Assembly: GCA_021298935.1 (NCBI GenBank)
Contig: JAJTHR010000133.1
Location: 1 to 5,087, forward strand
Direction: 5' to 3'
Length of the DNA: 5,087 nucleotides
DNA from: Parachlamydia sp.
GTDB lineage: Bacteria; Chlamydiota; Chlamydiia; Chlamydiales; Parachlamydiaceae
The translations under genes and the position numbers were made by a program. Numbering within the stretch: position 1 is the stretch's first letter; each line of letters opens with the position of its first letter. The notes beneath the pieces were generated by a model, which ran no database searches, was not told where the DNA came from, and saw only the letters and a program-made list of their open reading frames with translations. Shown piece by piece: positions 1 to 5,087 of the stretch.

Positions 1-55
1 GTCCATTTTACAAAAGAAAGATGTAAGAAATGCCCGCCCCGCCCCATCCAATATA

Positions 56-217
56 ATACCATTTCCCGAAATTAAAATCATAAATTTGACTTGTGATCAC
101 CTTCATCTTTAAAAGATCTCTCCTTGTTGATATTCAAAGATATCAACTTCGAAAAAATCTTTTAAATCTGAAGCGCTGACAAGTCAACTTTATGGTTTTA
201 TTTTTGGGAAATGGTAT
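56..217 (+). repeat. MITE-like palindromic repeat, copy 1 (complete)
   Basis: This is a 162-bp element with no coding capacity that is almost entirely self-complementary. The outer arms 56-94 and 179-217 match at 35 of 39 positions when one is reverse-complemented; both ends begin ATACCATTTCCC. Further in, CTTCA (101-105) pairs with TGAAG (169-173), TTTAAAAGAT (108-117) with ATCTTTTAAA (157-166), and a central hairpin GTTGATAT-TCAAAG-ATATCAAC spans 126-147. A nearly identical copy lies in reverse orientation at the other end of the window. Length, terminal inverted repeats, lack of a gene and multiple copies fit a miniature inverted-repeat transposable element. The parent transposase family cannot be told, and no convincing target duplication flanks it. 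A structural intergenic repeat of another kind remains possible. Confidence 0.85.
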
Positions 218-220
218 AAA
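212..220 (+). promoter_or_regulatory. Outward extended -10-like sequence at the end of repeat copy 1
   Basis: The right end of the repeat reads TGGTATAAA, close to an extended -10 promoter element (TGnTATAAT). It points toward lpdA, whose start lies about 118 bases downstream. The element end supplies TGGTAT and the flanking DNA supplies the last bases. No good -35 is seen 17 bases upstream. This is a prediction only. Confidence 0.3.
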
Positions 221-337
221 TGGTCTTTTGGGATAAAAAAAAAGATGAATCATGAGGTGAGTTTTTTTTTATAAATTGTCGGGATTGGAAAAAAGAAATC
301 AGGTATATTTTCCCTTTTAATTTGAATGTGAGCTGAC
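218..337 (+). other. lpdA leader region
   Basis: This is the AT-rich stretch between the repeat and lpdA, with a T-run at 262-270. TTGTCG (276-281) and TATATT (304-309) look faintly like promoter boxes but are 22 bases apart, too far for a standard sigma-70 site. A weak Shine-Dalgarno sequence, GTGAG (328-332), stands 5 bases before the lpdA start. No small gene or riboswitch-like structure was recognised. Confidence 0.4.
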
Positions 338-1741
338 ATGGATAGAAGGAAATTTGATGTTGTTGTCATTGGTGGCGGACCAGGCGGATATCCCGCTGCG
401 ATAAGGGCTGCACAAAATGGAAAAACAGTCGCTTTAATTGAAGCCAAAGTATTAGGGGGGACTTGCCTGAACCGCGGCTGCATCCCCTCCAAAGCATTGA
501 TTGCCGGTTCCGAAATGGTTAGTCGCATCCATGAAGCCAAGGGTTTTGGAATCCATGTCGATCATTTGACAATTGATTACAGTCAACTGGCCCGCCATAA
601 GGACCAGGTGGTCTCAAAAATGCTTAAGGGACTGGAAGGATTAATTGCAGCCTATCCTATTACACTTATTAAAGGTTTCGGCTCCTTTATTTCACCCCGT
701 GAAATCAGGATAGCAGGCGAACAGATTGAAATTATAGAAGCAGACCGGGTGATTATTGCCACCGGCTCTGAACCGCGCAATTTACCTGCCCTCCCCTTTG
801 ATAACGAACGCATTCATGATTCGACTTCTTTGTTGAATTTGACGGACCTTCCTAAAAAAATGATCGTCATCGGGGGAGGAGTGATCGGATGCGAGTTTGC
901 TTCCCTGTTTGCAACCCTTGGCGTTGAAATTACAATTTTAGAATTATTGCCCAGTTTGATTCCCATGGAAGCCAAAGAGGCCGCCGACGCTCTGACAAAG
1001 GCCTTTAATAAAAGAGGGATTCTGATTGAGACGGGCGTCAAAGTGGAGAAGGTGGAAAAAGACGAATCAGGGATAAGAGTCCATGTTGAGGGGGGAACTG
1101 TTTTTTCGGCTGATTGCTGCCTTGTCTCGATTGGAAGAAAATTGAATACGCAAGGGATCGGCTTAGAAAAAGCCGGAGTTCTTGTGCAAGAGAACGGGAT
1201 GATTTCGGTTGATGAAAAAATGGAAACGAATGTGGATGGGATCTATGCTGTAGGTGACATTGCCTCCAAGTGGTGGCTCGCCCATGTCGCTACCCATCAA
1301 GGACTGATTGCCGCTGACAATGCGTGCGGCAAACAAGCGGCCATGCACTACAATGCCATCCCGTCTGTTATTTATACCCACCCCGAGATTGCTACGGTCG
1401 GCCTCTCTTTAGACGAGGCCAAAAAACAAGGCCTTCAGGCGATTGCCGCTCCCTTTCCCTTTCAGGCGCTTGGGAAATCGCAGGCAGCCTTGCAAACAGA
1501 GGGTTTTGCCCAAATGGTTGTTGAGGGTAAAACAGGGCAAATTTTGGGGGCTCAGGTTGTGGGTGCTGAAGCATCTGTTCTCATTGCAGAGATCACACTT
1601 GCCATTGCCAATGAATTGACGGTGGAGTGCATTTCAGAAACCATTCATGCCCATCCCACCTTATCGGAAGCTTGGCTGGAATCTTCATTATTGGCAGAAG
1701 GGCTGCCCCTTCACCTGCCTCCTAAAAGAAAAAGGGCTTAA
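338..1741 (+). CDS. lpdA: Dihydrolipoamide dehydrogenase (E3 subunit)
   Basis: A cytoplasmic flavoprotein that reoxidises dihydrolipoyl groups on the E2 subunits of pyruvate/2-oxoglutarate dehydrogenase-type complexes and reduces NAD+. At 467 aa it has normal family length. Visible landmarks, in order: FAD-binding IGGGPGG at residues 11-17; the redox disulfide motif GGTCLNRGCIPSK with Cys43 and Cys48; NAD-binding GGGVIG at 179-184; the second FAD contact AVGDIA with Gly306-Asp307; and the C-terminal HAHPTLSE containing the catalytic pair His439/Glu444 contributed across the dimer. All key residues are present, so it should be active. The start is well fixed because an in-frame TGA (329-331) lies just upstream and no other start fits between. 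lipA follows 3 bases after the stop, so the two are co-transcribed. The adjacency to lipA matches the order I recall in Chlamydia. Confidence 0.97.
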   Translation: MDRRKFDVVVIGGGPGGYPAAIRAAQNGKTVALIEAKVLGGTCLNRGCIPSKALIAGSEMVSRIHEAKGFGIHVDHLTIDYSQLARHKDQVVSKMLKGLEGLIAAYPITLIKGFGSFISPREIRIAGEQIEIIEADRVIIATGSEPRNLPALPFDNERIHDSTSLLNLTDLPKKMIVIGGGVIGCEFASLFATLGVEITILELLPSLIPMEAKEAADALTKAFNKRGILIETGVKVEKVEKDESGIRVHVEGGTVFSADCCLVSIGRKLNTQGIGLEKAGVLVQENGMISVDEKMETNVDGIYAVGDIASKWWLAHVATHQGLIAADNACGKQAAMHYNAIPSVIYTHPEIATVGLSLDEAKKQGLQAIAAPFPFQALGKSQAALQTEGFAQMVVEGKTGQILGAQVVGAEASVLIAEITLAIANELTVECISETIHAHPTLSEAWLESSLLAEGLPLHLPPKRKRA

Positions 1742-1744
1742 GAG

Positions 1745-2680
1745 ATGCCTCCTTCAAACCGTCTGAATATTTTACCTTCTCATGAGGAAGGGTCAAATTG
1801 TGAAAACACAGTCGGGCCTGGCCGCTTCCCTTCCTGGCTGCATCGTAAGTTGCCAAAAGGGGGGGTGATTCAGCAGACGGGAGACATTTTAAGCGAATTT
1901 GGCCTCAATACAGTGTGCGAAGAGGCAAGATGCCCTAACCGCCTGGAGTGCTGGTCAAAAAAGACGGCGACCTTCCTGGTGATGGGGAAAGAGTGCACGC
2001 GCAATTGCGGCTTTTGCGACATCGATTTTTCAAAAACTCCCTCCCCTTTGCAAGAAGATGAACCCTTACGGGTGGCCCTTTCAGTTAAAAAATTGGGATT
2101 GCAACATGTCGTGGTGACCATGGTGGCACGCGATGATTTGGATGATGGGGGCAGTGCCCATCTCGTTGAAATCATCAAAAAAATCAGAGAATGCAATCCT
2201 GCTTCGACGATTGAAGTGCTGACTTCTGATTTTAACGGAAATCCGGACGCTTTAGAAGCCGTGTTGAAGGAACAGCCTGAAATTTTCAATCATAATATTG
2301 AAACAGTGCGCAGACTTACGCCAAGGGTTCGTCATCAGGCGCACTACGACCGCACCCTGGCTGTCTTGCAGCAAGCGGCCTCCCAACGAGGTCTTTTAAG
2401 AGTTAAATCGGGGTTGATGGCAGGCCTAGGCGAGCAGGATGAAGAAGTCTATGAAACGTTAAAAGATTTGAAAGCGGCCGGCTGCGAAATCGTCACGATT
2501 GGCCAGTACTTGCAGCCAAGCCGGCGCAAATTATTAGTAAAAGAATTTGTCACACCTGAAAAATTTAAATTGTATGAGGAGTTCGGGCGGTCGATCGGAA
2601 TTCCCCATGTGTATAGCGGTCCTTTTATCCGCTCGAGCTATAATGCCGCAGAATTTATGAGGAACCATGCAAAACTTTGA
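1745..2680 (+). CDS. lipA: Lipoyl synthase (radical SAM)
   Basis: Inserts two sulfur atoms into protein-bound octanoyl chains to make the lipoyl cofactor of 2-oxoacid dehydrogenases and the glycine cleavage H protein. The protein is 311 aa, typical for LipA. It has the auxiliary cluster motif C-x4-C-x5-C (Cys58, Cys63, Cys69, within CEEARCPNRLEC), the radical-SAM motif C-x3-C-x2-C (Cys84, Cys88, Cys91, within CTRNCGFC), and the C-terminal RSSY (296-299) whose conserved serine ligates the auxiliary cluster. Further family blocks are VVTMVARDDLDDGG, HNIETV and TIGQYLQPS. It starts 3 bases after lpdA, with AAAGGG (1731-1736) as a ribosome binding site inside the lpdA end. Its 3' end overlaps the next gene by 14 bases. 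The pairing with LpdA makes biological sense: one builds the cofactor, the other recycles it. No octanoyltransferase (lipB) or ligase gene is in this window. Confidence 0.97.
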   Translation: MPPSNRLNILPSHEEGSNCENTVGPGRFPSWLHRKLPKGGVIQQTGDILSEFGLNTVCEEARCPNRLECWSKKTATFLVMGKECTRNCGFCDIDFSKTPSPLQEDEPLRVALSVKKLGLQHVVVTMVARDDLDDGGSAHLVEIIKKIRECNPASTIEVLTSDFNGNPDALEAVLKEQPEIFNHNIETVRRLTPRVRHQAHYDRTLAVLQQAASQRGLLRVKSGLMAGLGEQDEEVYETLKDLKAAGCEIVTIGQYLQPSRRKLLVKEFVTPEKFKLYEEFGRSIGIPHVYSGPFIRSSYNAAEFMRNHAKL

Positions 2681-3563
2681 TGAAGAATTTCCCTTAGCCG
2701 ATGCTGTTGACCACGACATTTTAATGCATCGAGATGCCCATTTCGGCGGGCTTTTTTCCGTCATGCTTGACTATTACAGAAATGAGGGGAAGGGGACGCA
2801 GCCCGAATTCAGCCTGAAGCGGATCGAACGTTTGGCAGAGCTGGAAAATCAACTGAAGGAAAATCTGGCGGCCCTTTACTTGACCTCCCAAGAAGCGCAG
2901 CGCGTGGCCGATTCCAGGCAGGCTTATGAGATATTAAGATCCATTTATGAAGTTAAAAATCCCAAAAATATTTTTCCTCAGCTAATTGCCGACCTGATTC
3001 TGACAGAAGATGAAGAAGGGGAAAAAGAGGTCGAGGCCATTGCCGAGCATAAGGAAAAGATTGTTCCGGCGTTGATTGAGCTTTTAGGAAACGAGCAATT
3101 CCATGACCCCTTGTTTCCAGGCTATGGGCAGGCACCTACGTTAGTTGTCAAATGCTTAGGAGCTATCGGAGACAAACGGGCGATCATTTCCCTTTTCGAA
3201 GCGTTAGGAAAAGAGGATTTCTTTGCCGACGAGCAAATCGTTAAAGCGTTAAAAATGATCGGCGAGCCGGCCAAAACCTTTTTGTTAACCGTCTTAGCAG
3301 GCATGCCCCTTAACGAAGATAACGAGAAGGCGGCGATTGCACTTATCGCTTTTAAAGATGATCCTGAAGCCGCTTCAGCAGGCTTCGAGATGCTAAAAAA
3401 ACCTGAAGTGCAGAAGGATCCCTGCCTGTCAACCTATTGCGCCCTCATTTGCGGCGGGTTGCAAGATCCGGTCCAGCGGGAAGAATTTAAGCAAATGGCA
3501 GAAGCCATGAAGCCCTCCATGCTTAAAGAAGACATGAAGGGGGTCATTCATGAATGGGCATAG
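2667..3563 (+). CDS. HEAT-repeat-like helical protein, function unknown
   Basis: A soluble 298-aa acidic, helix-rich protein with no signal peptide or membrane segment. Residues about 50-95 form charged helices, including RIERLAELENQLKENLAAL. From about residue 131 the sequence shows helical pairs typical of HEAT/PBS-lyase-type repeats: KIVPALIELLGN, then TLVVKCLGAIGDKRAIISLF (158-177), IVKALKMIGEPAKTFLLTVL (191-210) and a weaker unit around 221-245. Such repeats usually form protein-binding scaffolds; no catalytic motif is visible. The start ATG lies inside the end of lipA (14-base overlap, different frame) with TGAGGA (2658-2663) as ribosome binding site, so translation is probably coupled to lipA. 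This suggests a shared operon but does not show a lipoylation role. In Chlamydia I recall a type III secretion gene (sctJ) after lipA instead. Another start, such as an ATG near residue 20, is possible but less well supported. Confidence 0.8.
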   Translation: MQNFDEEFPLADAVDHDILMHRDAHFGGLFSVMLDYYRNEGKGTQPEFSLKRIERLAELENQLKENLAALYLTSQEAQRVADSRQAYEILRSIYEVKNPKNIFPQLIADLILTEDEEGEKEVEAIAEHKEKIVPALIELLGNEQFHDPLFPGYGQAPTLVVKCLGAIGDKRAIISLFEALGKEDFFADEQIVKALKMIGEPAKTFLLTVLAGMPLNEDNEKAAIALIAFKDDPEAASAGFEMLKKPEVQKDPCLSTYCALICGGLQDPVQREEFKQMAEAMKPSMLKEDMKGVIHEWA

Positions 3564-3584
3564 AATTAAGTGCCGTTTACTGTG

Positions 3585-3618
3585 AGTGGTGTGTAGCCTA
3601 GCCACTTTTAATTTTTTT
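3585..3618 (+). terminator. Rho-independent terminator of the lpdA operon
   Basis: AGTGGT (3585-3590) pairs with GCCACT (3601-3606), a 6-bp stem with one G-T pair and a 10-base loop. It is followed by TTTAATTTTTTT (3607-3618). It sits 22 bases after the HEAT-like gene stop. The stem is short, so it may be weak, but position and T-tract are right. Confidence 0.55.
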
Positions 3619-3667
3619 CTAAGTTGCTGTACCTGGTACCATATAAGAACCTTTCTTTTGGTATATT

Positions 3668-3831
3668 GAAGTGCGTTCAAAAGTTGAAATTTTGACAAGG
3701 AAGCGTCCAAGTTTTAAGCCCTAGCAAAGCCGGTGCTGAAGCGGCTCAACTTGAATAAGTTGGGTAATGCAGGCAGACTTAAAAATTGTGGCTTGCTGAC
3801 GATGGCAAAAACCAAATTTTGAATGCACTTC
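3668..3831. mobile_element. 164-bp element with 19-bp terminal inverted repeats (second MITE-like family or IS remnant)
   Basis: The left end GAAGTGCGTTCAAAAGTTG (3668-3686) and the reverse complement of the right end, GAAGTGCATTCAAAATTTG (3813-3831), match at 17 of 19 bases. The flanks GGTATATT (3660-3667) and GGTATAAA (3832-3839) agree at 6 of 8 and could be an eroded target duplication. The interior is more GC-rich than its surroundings and contains small hairpins: AGCCG...CGGCT and CAACTT-GAAT-AAGTTG. No transposase fragment was recognised inside. It differs in end sequence from the repeats at the window edges. It may be a non-autonomous transposon or the ends of a deleted insertion sequence. 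Only one copy is in the window, so mobility is inferred. Confidence 0.5.
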
Positions 3832-3943
3832 GGTATAAAGGTCATTTTTTTAGAGCTTAACGAATGATGTTGTATTTCAAAATTGGCAAATGTCATCGAT
3901 TGAGAGTCAAAGTTTACGAAATTTGAATTTTAATTTACTCGAG

Positions 3944-3968
3944 AAAAATGATCAGCGGGAACCGCTGA
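3944..3968 (-). terminator. Rho-independent terminator of the reverse-strand DUF cassette
   Basis: A perfect 7-bp stem, TCAGCGG/CCGCTGA (3952-3958 with 3962-3968), has a 3-base loop. On the reverse strand it is followed by TCA and then five T (3948-3944). It lies about 40 bases beyond the stop of the last cassette gene (4009). On the forward strand there is no T-run after the stem, which favours reverse-strand use. Confidence 0.55.
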
Positions 3969-4008
3969 AAGGAAAATATTGAGGATATACGTTATTAAAA
4001 AGTTACTA

Positions 4009-4273
4009 CTAAGACACTTTAATTGAAATACGTCTAGGTGTTTCGCCCCTTTCCATTCTTTCCCATTCGGAAAGCACAGCTAAATGATTTTGCTCTACAA
4101 ATTTTTTTGCTATTCTAAGAACACGGGGGGGGAAGATCTCCTTCTACCTTTCCCGTTAGGATATAAATAACGCCCTGAAATTCACTATATTCAATATGGA
4201 CATGCGGGGGTGGATGCTCTCGACCTGTATGGATTATAAAAAGTATTCCTAGATATTTATAAATTATAGGCAT
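4009..4273 (-). pseudogene. DUF4160-family protein, broken by a +1 frameshift in a run of eight C
   Basis: Read on the reverse strand from ATG at 4273, the frame begins MPIIYKYLGILFII and reaches the family core HPPPHVHIEYSEFQG and VEGDLPP, then hits TAG at 4117-4115 after only 52 codons. Removing one C from the eight-C run (G-run 4125-4132 on the forward strand) restores a continuous 87-aa protein that continues RVLRIAKKFVEQNHLAVLSE and ends PRRISIKVS. That is normal length for DUF4160 (Pfam family of small proteins with a PPHxH motif; function unknown). Everything except the one base looks intact, so the break is recent, a reversible slippage site, or a sequencing error. It follows the DUF2442 gene by 31 bases in the same direction and is probably the third gene of that cassette. 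A TATACT box 13 bases before the ATG could give it a weak promoter of its own. Confidence 0.85.
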
Positions 4274-4304
4274 GATAGTTTCTTAGTATAATGAACAAAA
4301 AAAA

Positions 4305-4595
4305 TTAGGTACCAATCTTATCTTGATCATTTTTTTTATTTAAAATTTCTTTTCTTAACTCATGAGGATTAATGTCAATCTCTTTACCTTCTTCGCCCCA
4401 AGTTAGCGTATGTGTAAAAGGGCTAATTCTAACTTGATTGAAACTCACCTCAGATTGCCATGCTTGTCTAAAAGCGGGTTTTTGCAAAAGATCATTTAAA
4501 TTTACAATACCTTCTAAACCGTCCTCAAATTGAATCCAAACATGGTAATTAGGCTCAGGTCTACATTTAGAAATCCAATTTTTTTTTGAAGTCAT
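4305..4595 (-). CDS. DUF2442-family protein
   Basis: A 96-aa protein of the DUF2442 family, whose molecular role is not established. Recognisable parts are the N-terminal beta-rich segment WIQFEDGLEGIVNLNDLL (residues 20-37), the middle VRISPFTHTLTW (55-66) and the signature EGKEIDINPHEL (69-80), corresponding to the family pattern of Trp, a short turn, Asp-x-Asp/Asn-Pro. Some longer family members carry an added C-terminal DNA-binding domain; this one ends about 16 residues after the signature in a Lys/Asp-rich tail, so that domain is absent. It starts 6 bases (all A on the coding strand) after the stop of the upstream DUF4160 gene, with no good ribosome binding site of its own, so translation is likely coupled. 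DUF2442 and DUF4160 genes are commonly found side by side and have been suggested to be toxin-antitoxin-like; here that is inference from context only. Confidence 0.85.
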   Translation of the reverse strand: MTSKKNWISKCRPEPNYHVWIQFEDGLEGIVNLNDLLQKPAFRQAWQSEVSFNQVRISPFTHTLTWGEEGKEIDINPHELRKEILNKKNDQDKIGT

Positions 4596-4601
4596 TTTTT
4601 T

Positions 4602-4868
4602 CTACAGAATGGGTGGAATGGGCTTAGCGGCTTGATTTTCCAATAAGAGTTTCCAATTTTTATCAAGGTCAAATTTATGGGCCCAATACCATTCATAAAT
4701 TATATCCTGGCCATCAGAAATTAAATTACCTTCGTACATTTTTCCGTTATTAAGGGAAAATTTTGAGATCTGACCATCGTAAAGAACTTGAAAATGAGGT
4801 TTAATATCATTCTGACTGAGCGACATCATTACAGTCATTCCATAAAAGTTAGAAATTATGTAAACCAT
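4602..4868 (-). CDS. DUF4160-family protein (first gene of the cassette)
   Basis: An 88-aa small soluble protein that reads as a divergent DUF4160 member: N-terminal IISNFYGMTVMM, then IKPHFQVLYDG (residues 22-32) corresponding to the family PPHFHxxYxG, then KMYEGNL (43-49) for the EGDLP element, and a C-terminal EWYWAHKFDLDKNWKLL (59-75) with the usual Glu-Trp helix and the closing KPIPPI. The second histidine of the core motif is replaced by Gln27, which would matter if those histidines bind metal or act in catalysis; this is not known. The start is supported by GAGGTGA (4878-4872 on the reverse strand) at good spacing. It is the promoter-proximal gene of a reverse-strand group, followed at 6 bases by DUF2442 and then by a second, frameshifted DUF4160. 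The two DUF4160 copies are very different, so they are not a recent tandem duplication. Confidence 0.8.
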   Translation of the reverse strand: MVYIISNFYGMTVMMSLSQNDIKPHFQVLYDGQISKFSLNNGKMYEGNLISDGQDIIYEWYWAHKFDLDKNWKLLLENQAAKPIPPIL

Positions 4869-4947
4869 ATTTCACCTCAAATATCGAAAAACTTAATACT
4901 AATCACTTATTTTTTGCAAGAAAAAATATAGAGGGTAGAAAGGGTCG

Positions 4948-4956
4948 ATTATACCA
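4948..4956 (-). promoter_or_regulatory. Outward extended -10 (TGGTATAAT) at the end of repeat copy 2
   Basis: On the reverse strand the repeat end and its flank read TGGTATAAT, a perfect extended -10 sequence. It would start a transcript running into the DUF4160 gene with a leader of roughly 70 bases. No clear -35 lies 17 bases upstream, but extended -10 promoters can do without. A competing, weaker candidate downstream is TTGCAA (4919-4914) with TATTAA (4898-4893), spaced only 15 bases apart. Confidence 0.4.
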
Positions 4957-5087
4957 TTTCCCAAAAATAAAACCATAAAGTTGACTTGTCAGCGCTTCAG
5001 ATTTAAAAGATCTTTTCGAAGTTGATATCTTTGAATATCAACAAGGAGAGATCTTTTAAAGATGAAGGTGATCACAAGTCAAATTTA
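4951..5087 (-). repeat. MITE-like palindromic repeat, copy 2 (cut by the window end)
   Basis: This is the reverse complement of copy 1 (positions 217 back to 81), identical at 136 of 137 aligned bases. The single difference is at 5012 (C) against 156 of copy 1. The last 25 bases or so of the element should lie beyond the window. The shared sequence with copy 1 extends two bases outside the ATACC end (TTATACC) and then stops, which marks the element boundary. Near identity in non-coding DNA points to recent spread or gene conversion. Confidence 0.87.

Larger units (their letters stand above)
3564..4008. other. Convergent intergenic region with terminators and a small repeat-like element
   Basis: This 445-base stretch separates the forward operon from the reverse-strand cassette. 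It holds a forward terminator (3585-3618), a 164-bp element with inverted ends (3668-3831) and a reverse terminator (3944-3968), each listed separately. The remaining DNA (3832-3943) is AT-rich with no recognisable gene. Short reverse open frames here run through the repeat-like element and show no family signature, so they were not called. Confidence 0.6.

Noticed and set aside
48..224. Target site duplication around repeat copy 1
   Set aside because: Flanks at 53-55 (ATA) and 218-220 (AAA) do not match convincingly at any length tried, so no duplication is claimed.
276..309. Promoter for lpdA from TTGTCG and TATATT
   Set aside because: The boxes are 22 bases apart, too far for a standard sigma-70 promoter; using TTGGAA (285-290) instead gives only 13.
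250..540. Reverse-strand open frame of 96 codons over the lpdA start
   Set aside because: It is antisense to the conserved FAD and disulfide motifs of lpdA and is explained as a shadow frame.
1870..2289. Reverse-strand open frame of 139 codons inside lipA
   Set aside because: It lies fully antisense to lipA, whose cluster motifs fall in the same stretch. No independent family signal.
3429..3710. Reverse-strand open frame of 93 codons
   Set aside because: It overlaps the 3' end of the HEAT-like gene on the opposite strand and the terminator. Its composition looks like a shadow of the forward coding sequence.
3714..3896. Reverse-strand open frame of 60 codons in the convergent gap
   Set aside because: It runs through the 164-bp element, has no recognised family motif, and no evident ribosome binding site was seen. 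It is more likely chance in a repeat-like sequence.
3952..3968. Forward-strand terminator from the TCAGCGG hairpin
   Set aside because: No T-run follows on the forward strand. The A-run before it makes it a terminator only when read on the reverse strand.

Overview
The window looks like chromosomal DNA from an environmental (amoeba-associated) member of the Chlamydiae. It carries lpdA directly followed by lipA. I recall the same neighbour order from Chlamydia, and the LipA sequence reads like the chlamydial form. The genus is not resolved. Base composition is moderate in the three forward genes and clearly AT-richer in the last third, which carries small accessory genes and repeats.

Layout. 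Positions 56-217 hold a non-coding, nearly self-complementary repeat (MITE-like). After a leader of about 120 bases, three forward genes form a tight operon: lpdA (338-1741, dihydrolipoamide dehydrogenase), lipA (1745-2680, lipoyl synthase) and a HEAT-repeat-like protein (2667-3563). A probable terminator follows at 3585-3618. A second repeat-like element of 164 bp with 19-bp terminal inverted repeats lies at 3668-3831. On the reverse strand, 4868 down to 4009, there is a cassette of three small genes: a DUF4160-family protein, a DUF2442-family protein, and a second DUF4160-family gene that does not appear on any listing of intact ORFs because it is broken by one extra base in a run of eight G/C. 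A reverse-strand terminator hairpin (3944-3968) closes that cassette. The window ends inside a second copy of the first repeat (4951-5087), in inverted orientation and identical at 136 of 137 aligned bases.

How it works together. LpdA is the lipoamide-reoxidising E3 subunit of 2-oxoacid dehydrogenase complexes, and LipA makes the lipoyl cofactor that those complexes use, so the operon pairs cofactor synthesis with cofactor recycling. The third gene is translationally coupled to lipA but has no assigned role. The DUF4160/DUF2442 cassette resembles the small paired genes often seen in accessory regions and proposed to be toxin-antitoxin-like; nothing here proves a function. Each copy of the MITE-like repeat points an outward extended -10-like sequence at the neighbouring operon, so the repeats may supply promoters. 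No tRNA, rRNA, CRISPR array or intact transposase gene was seen.
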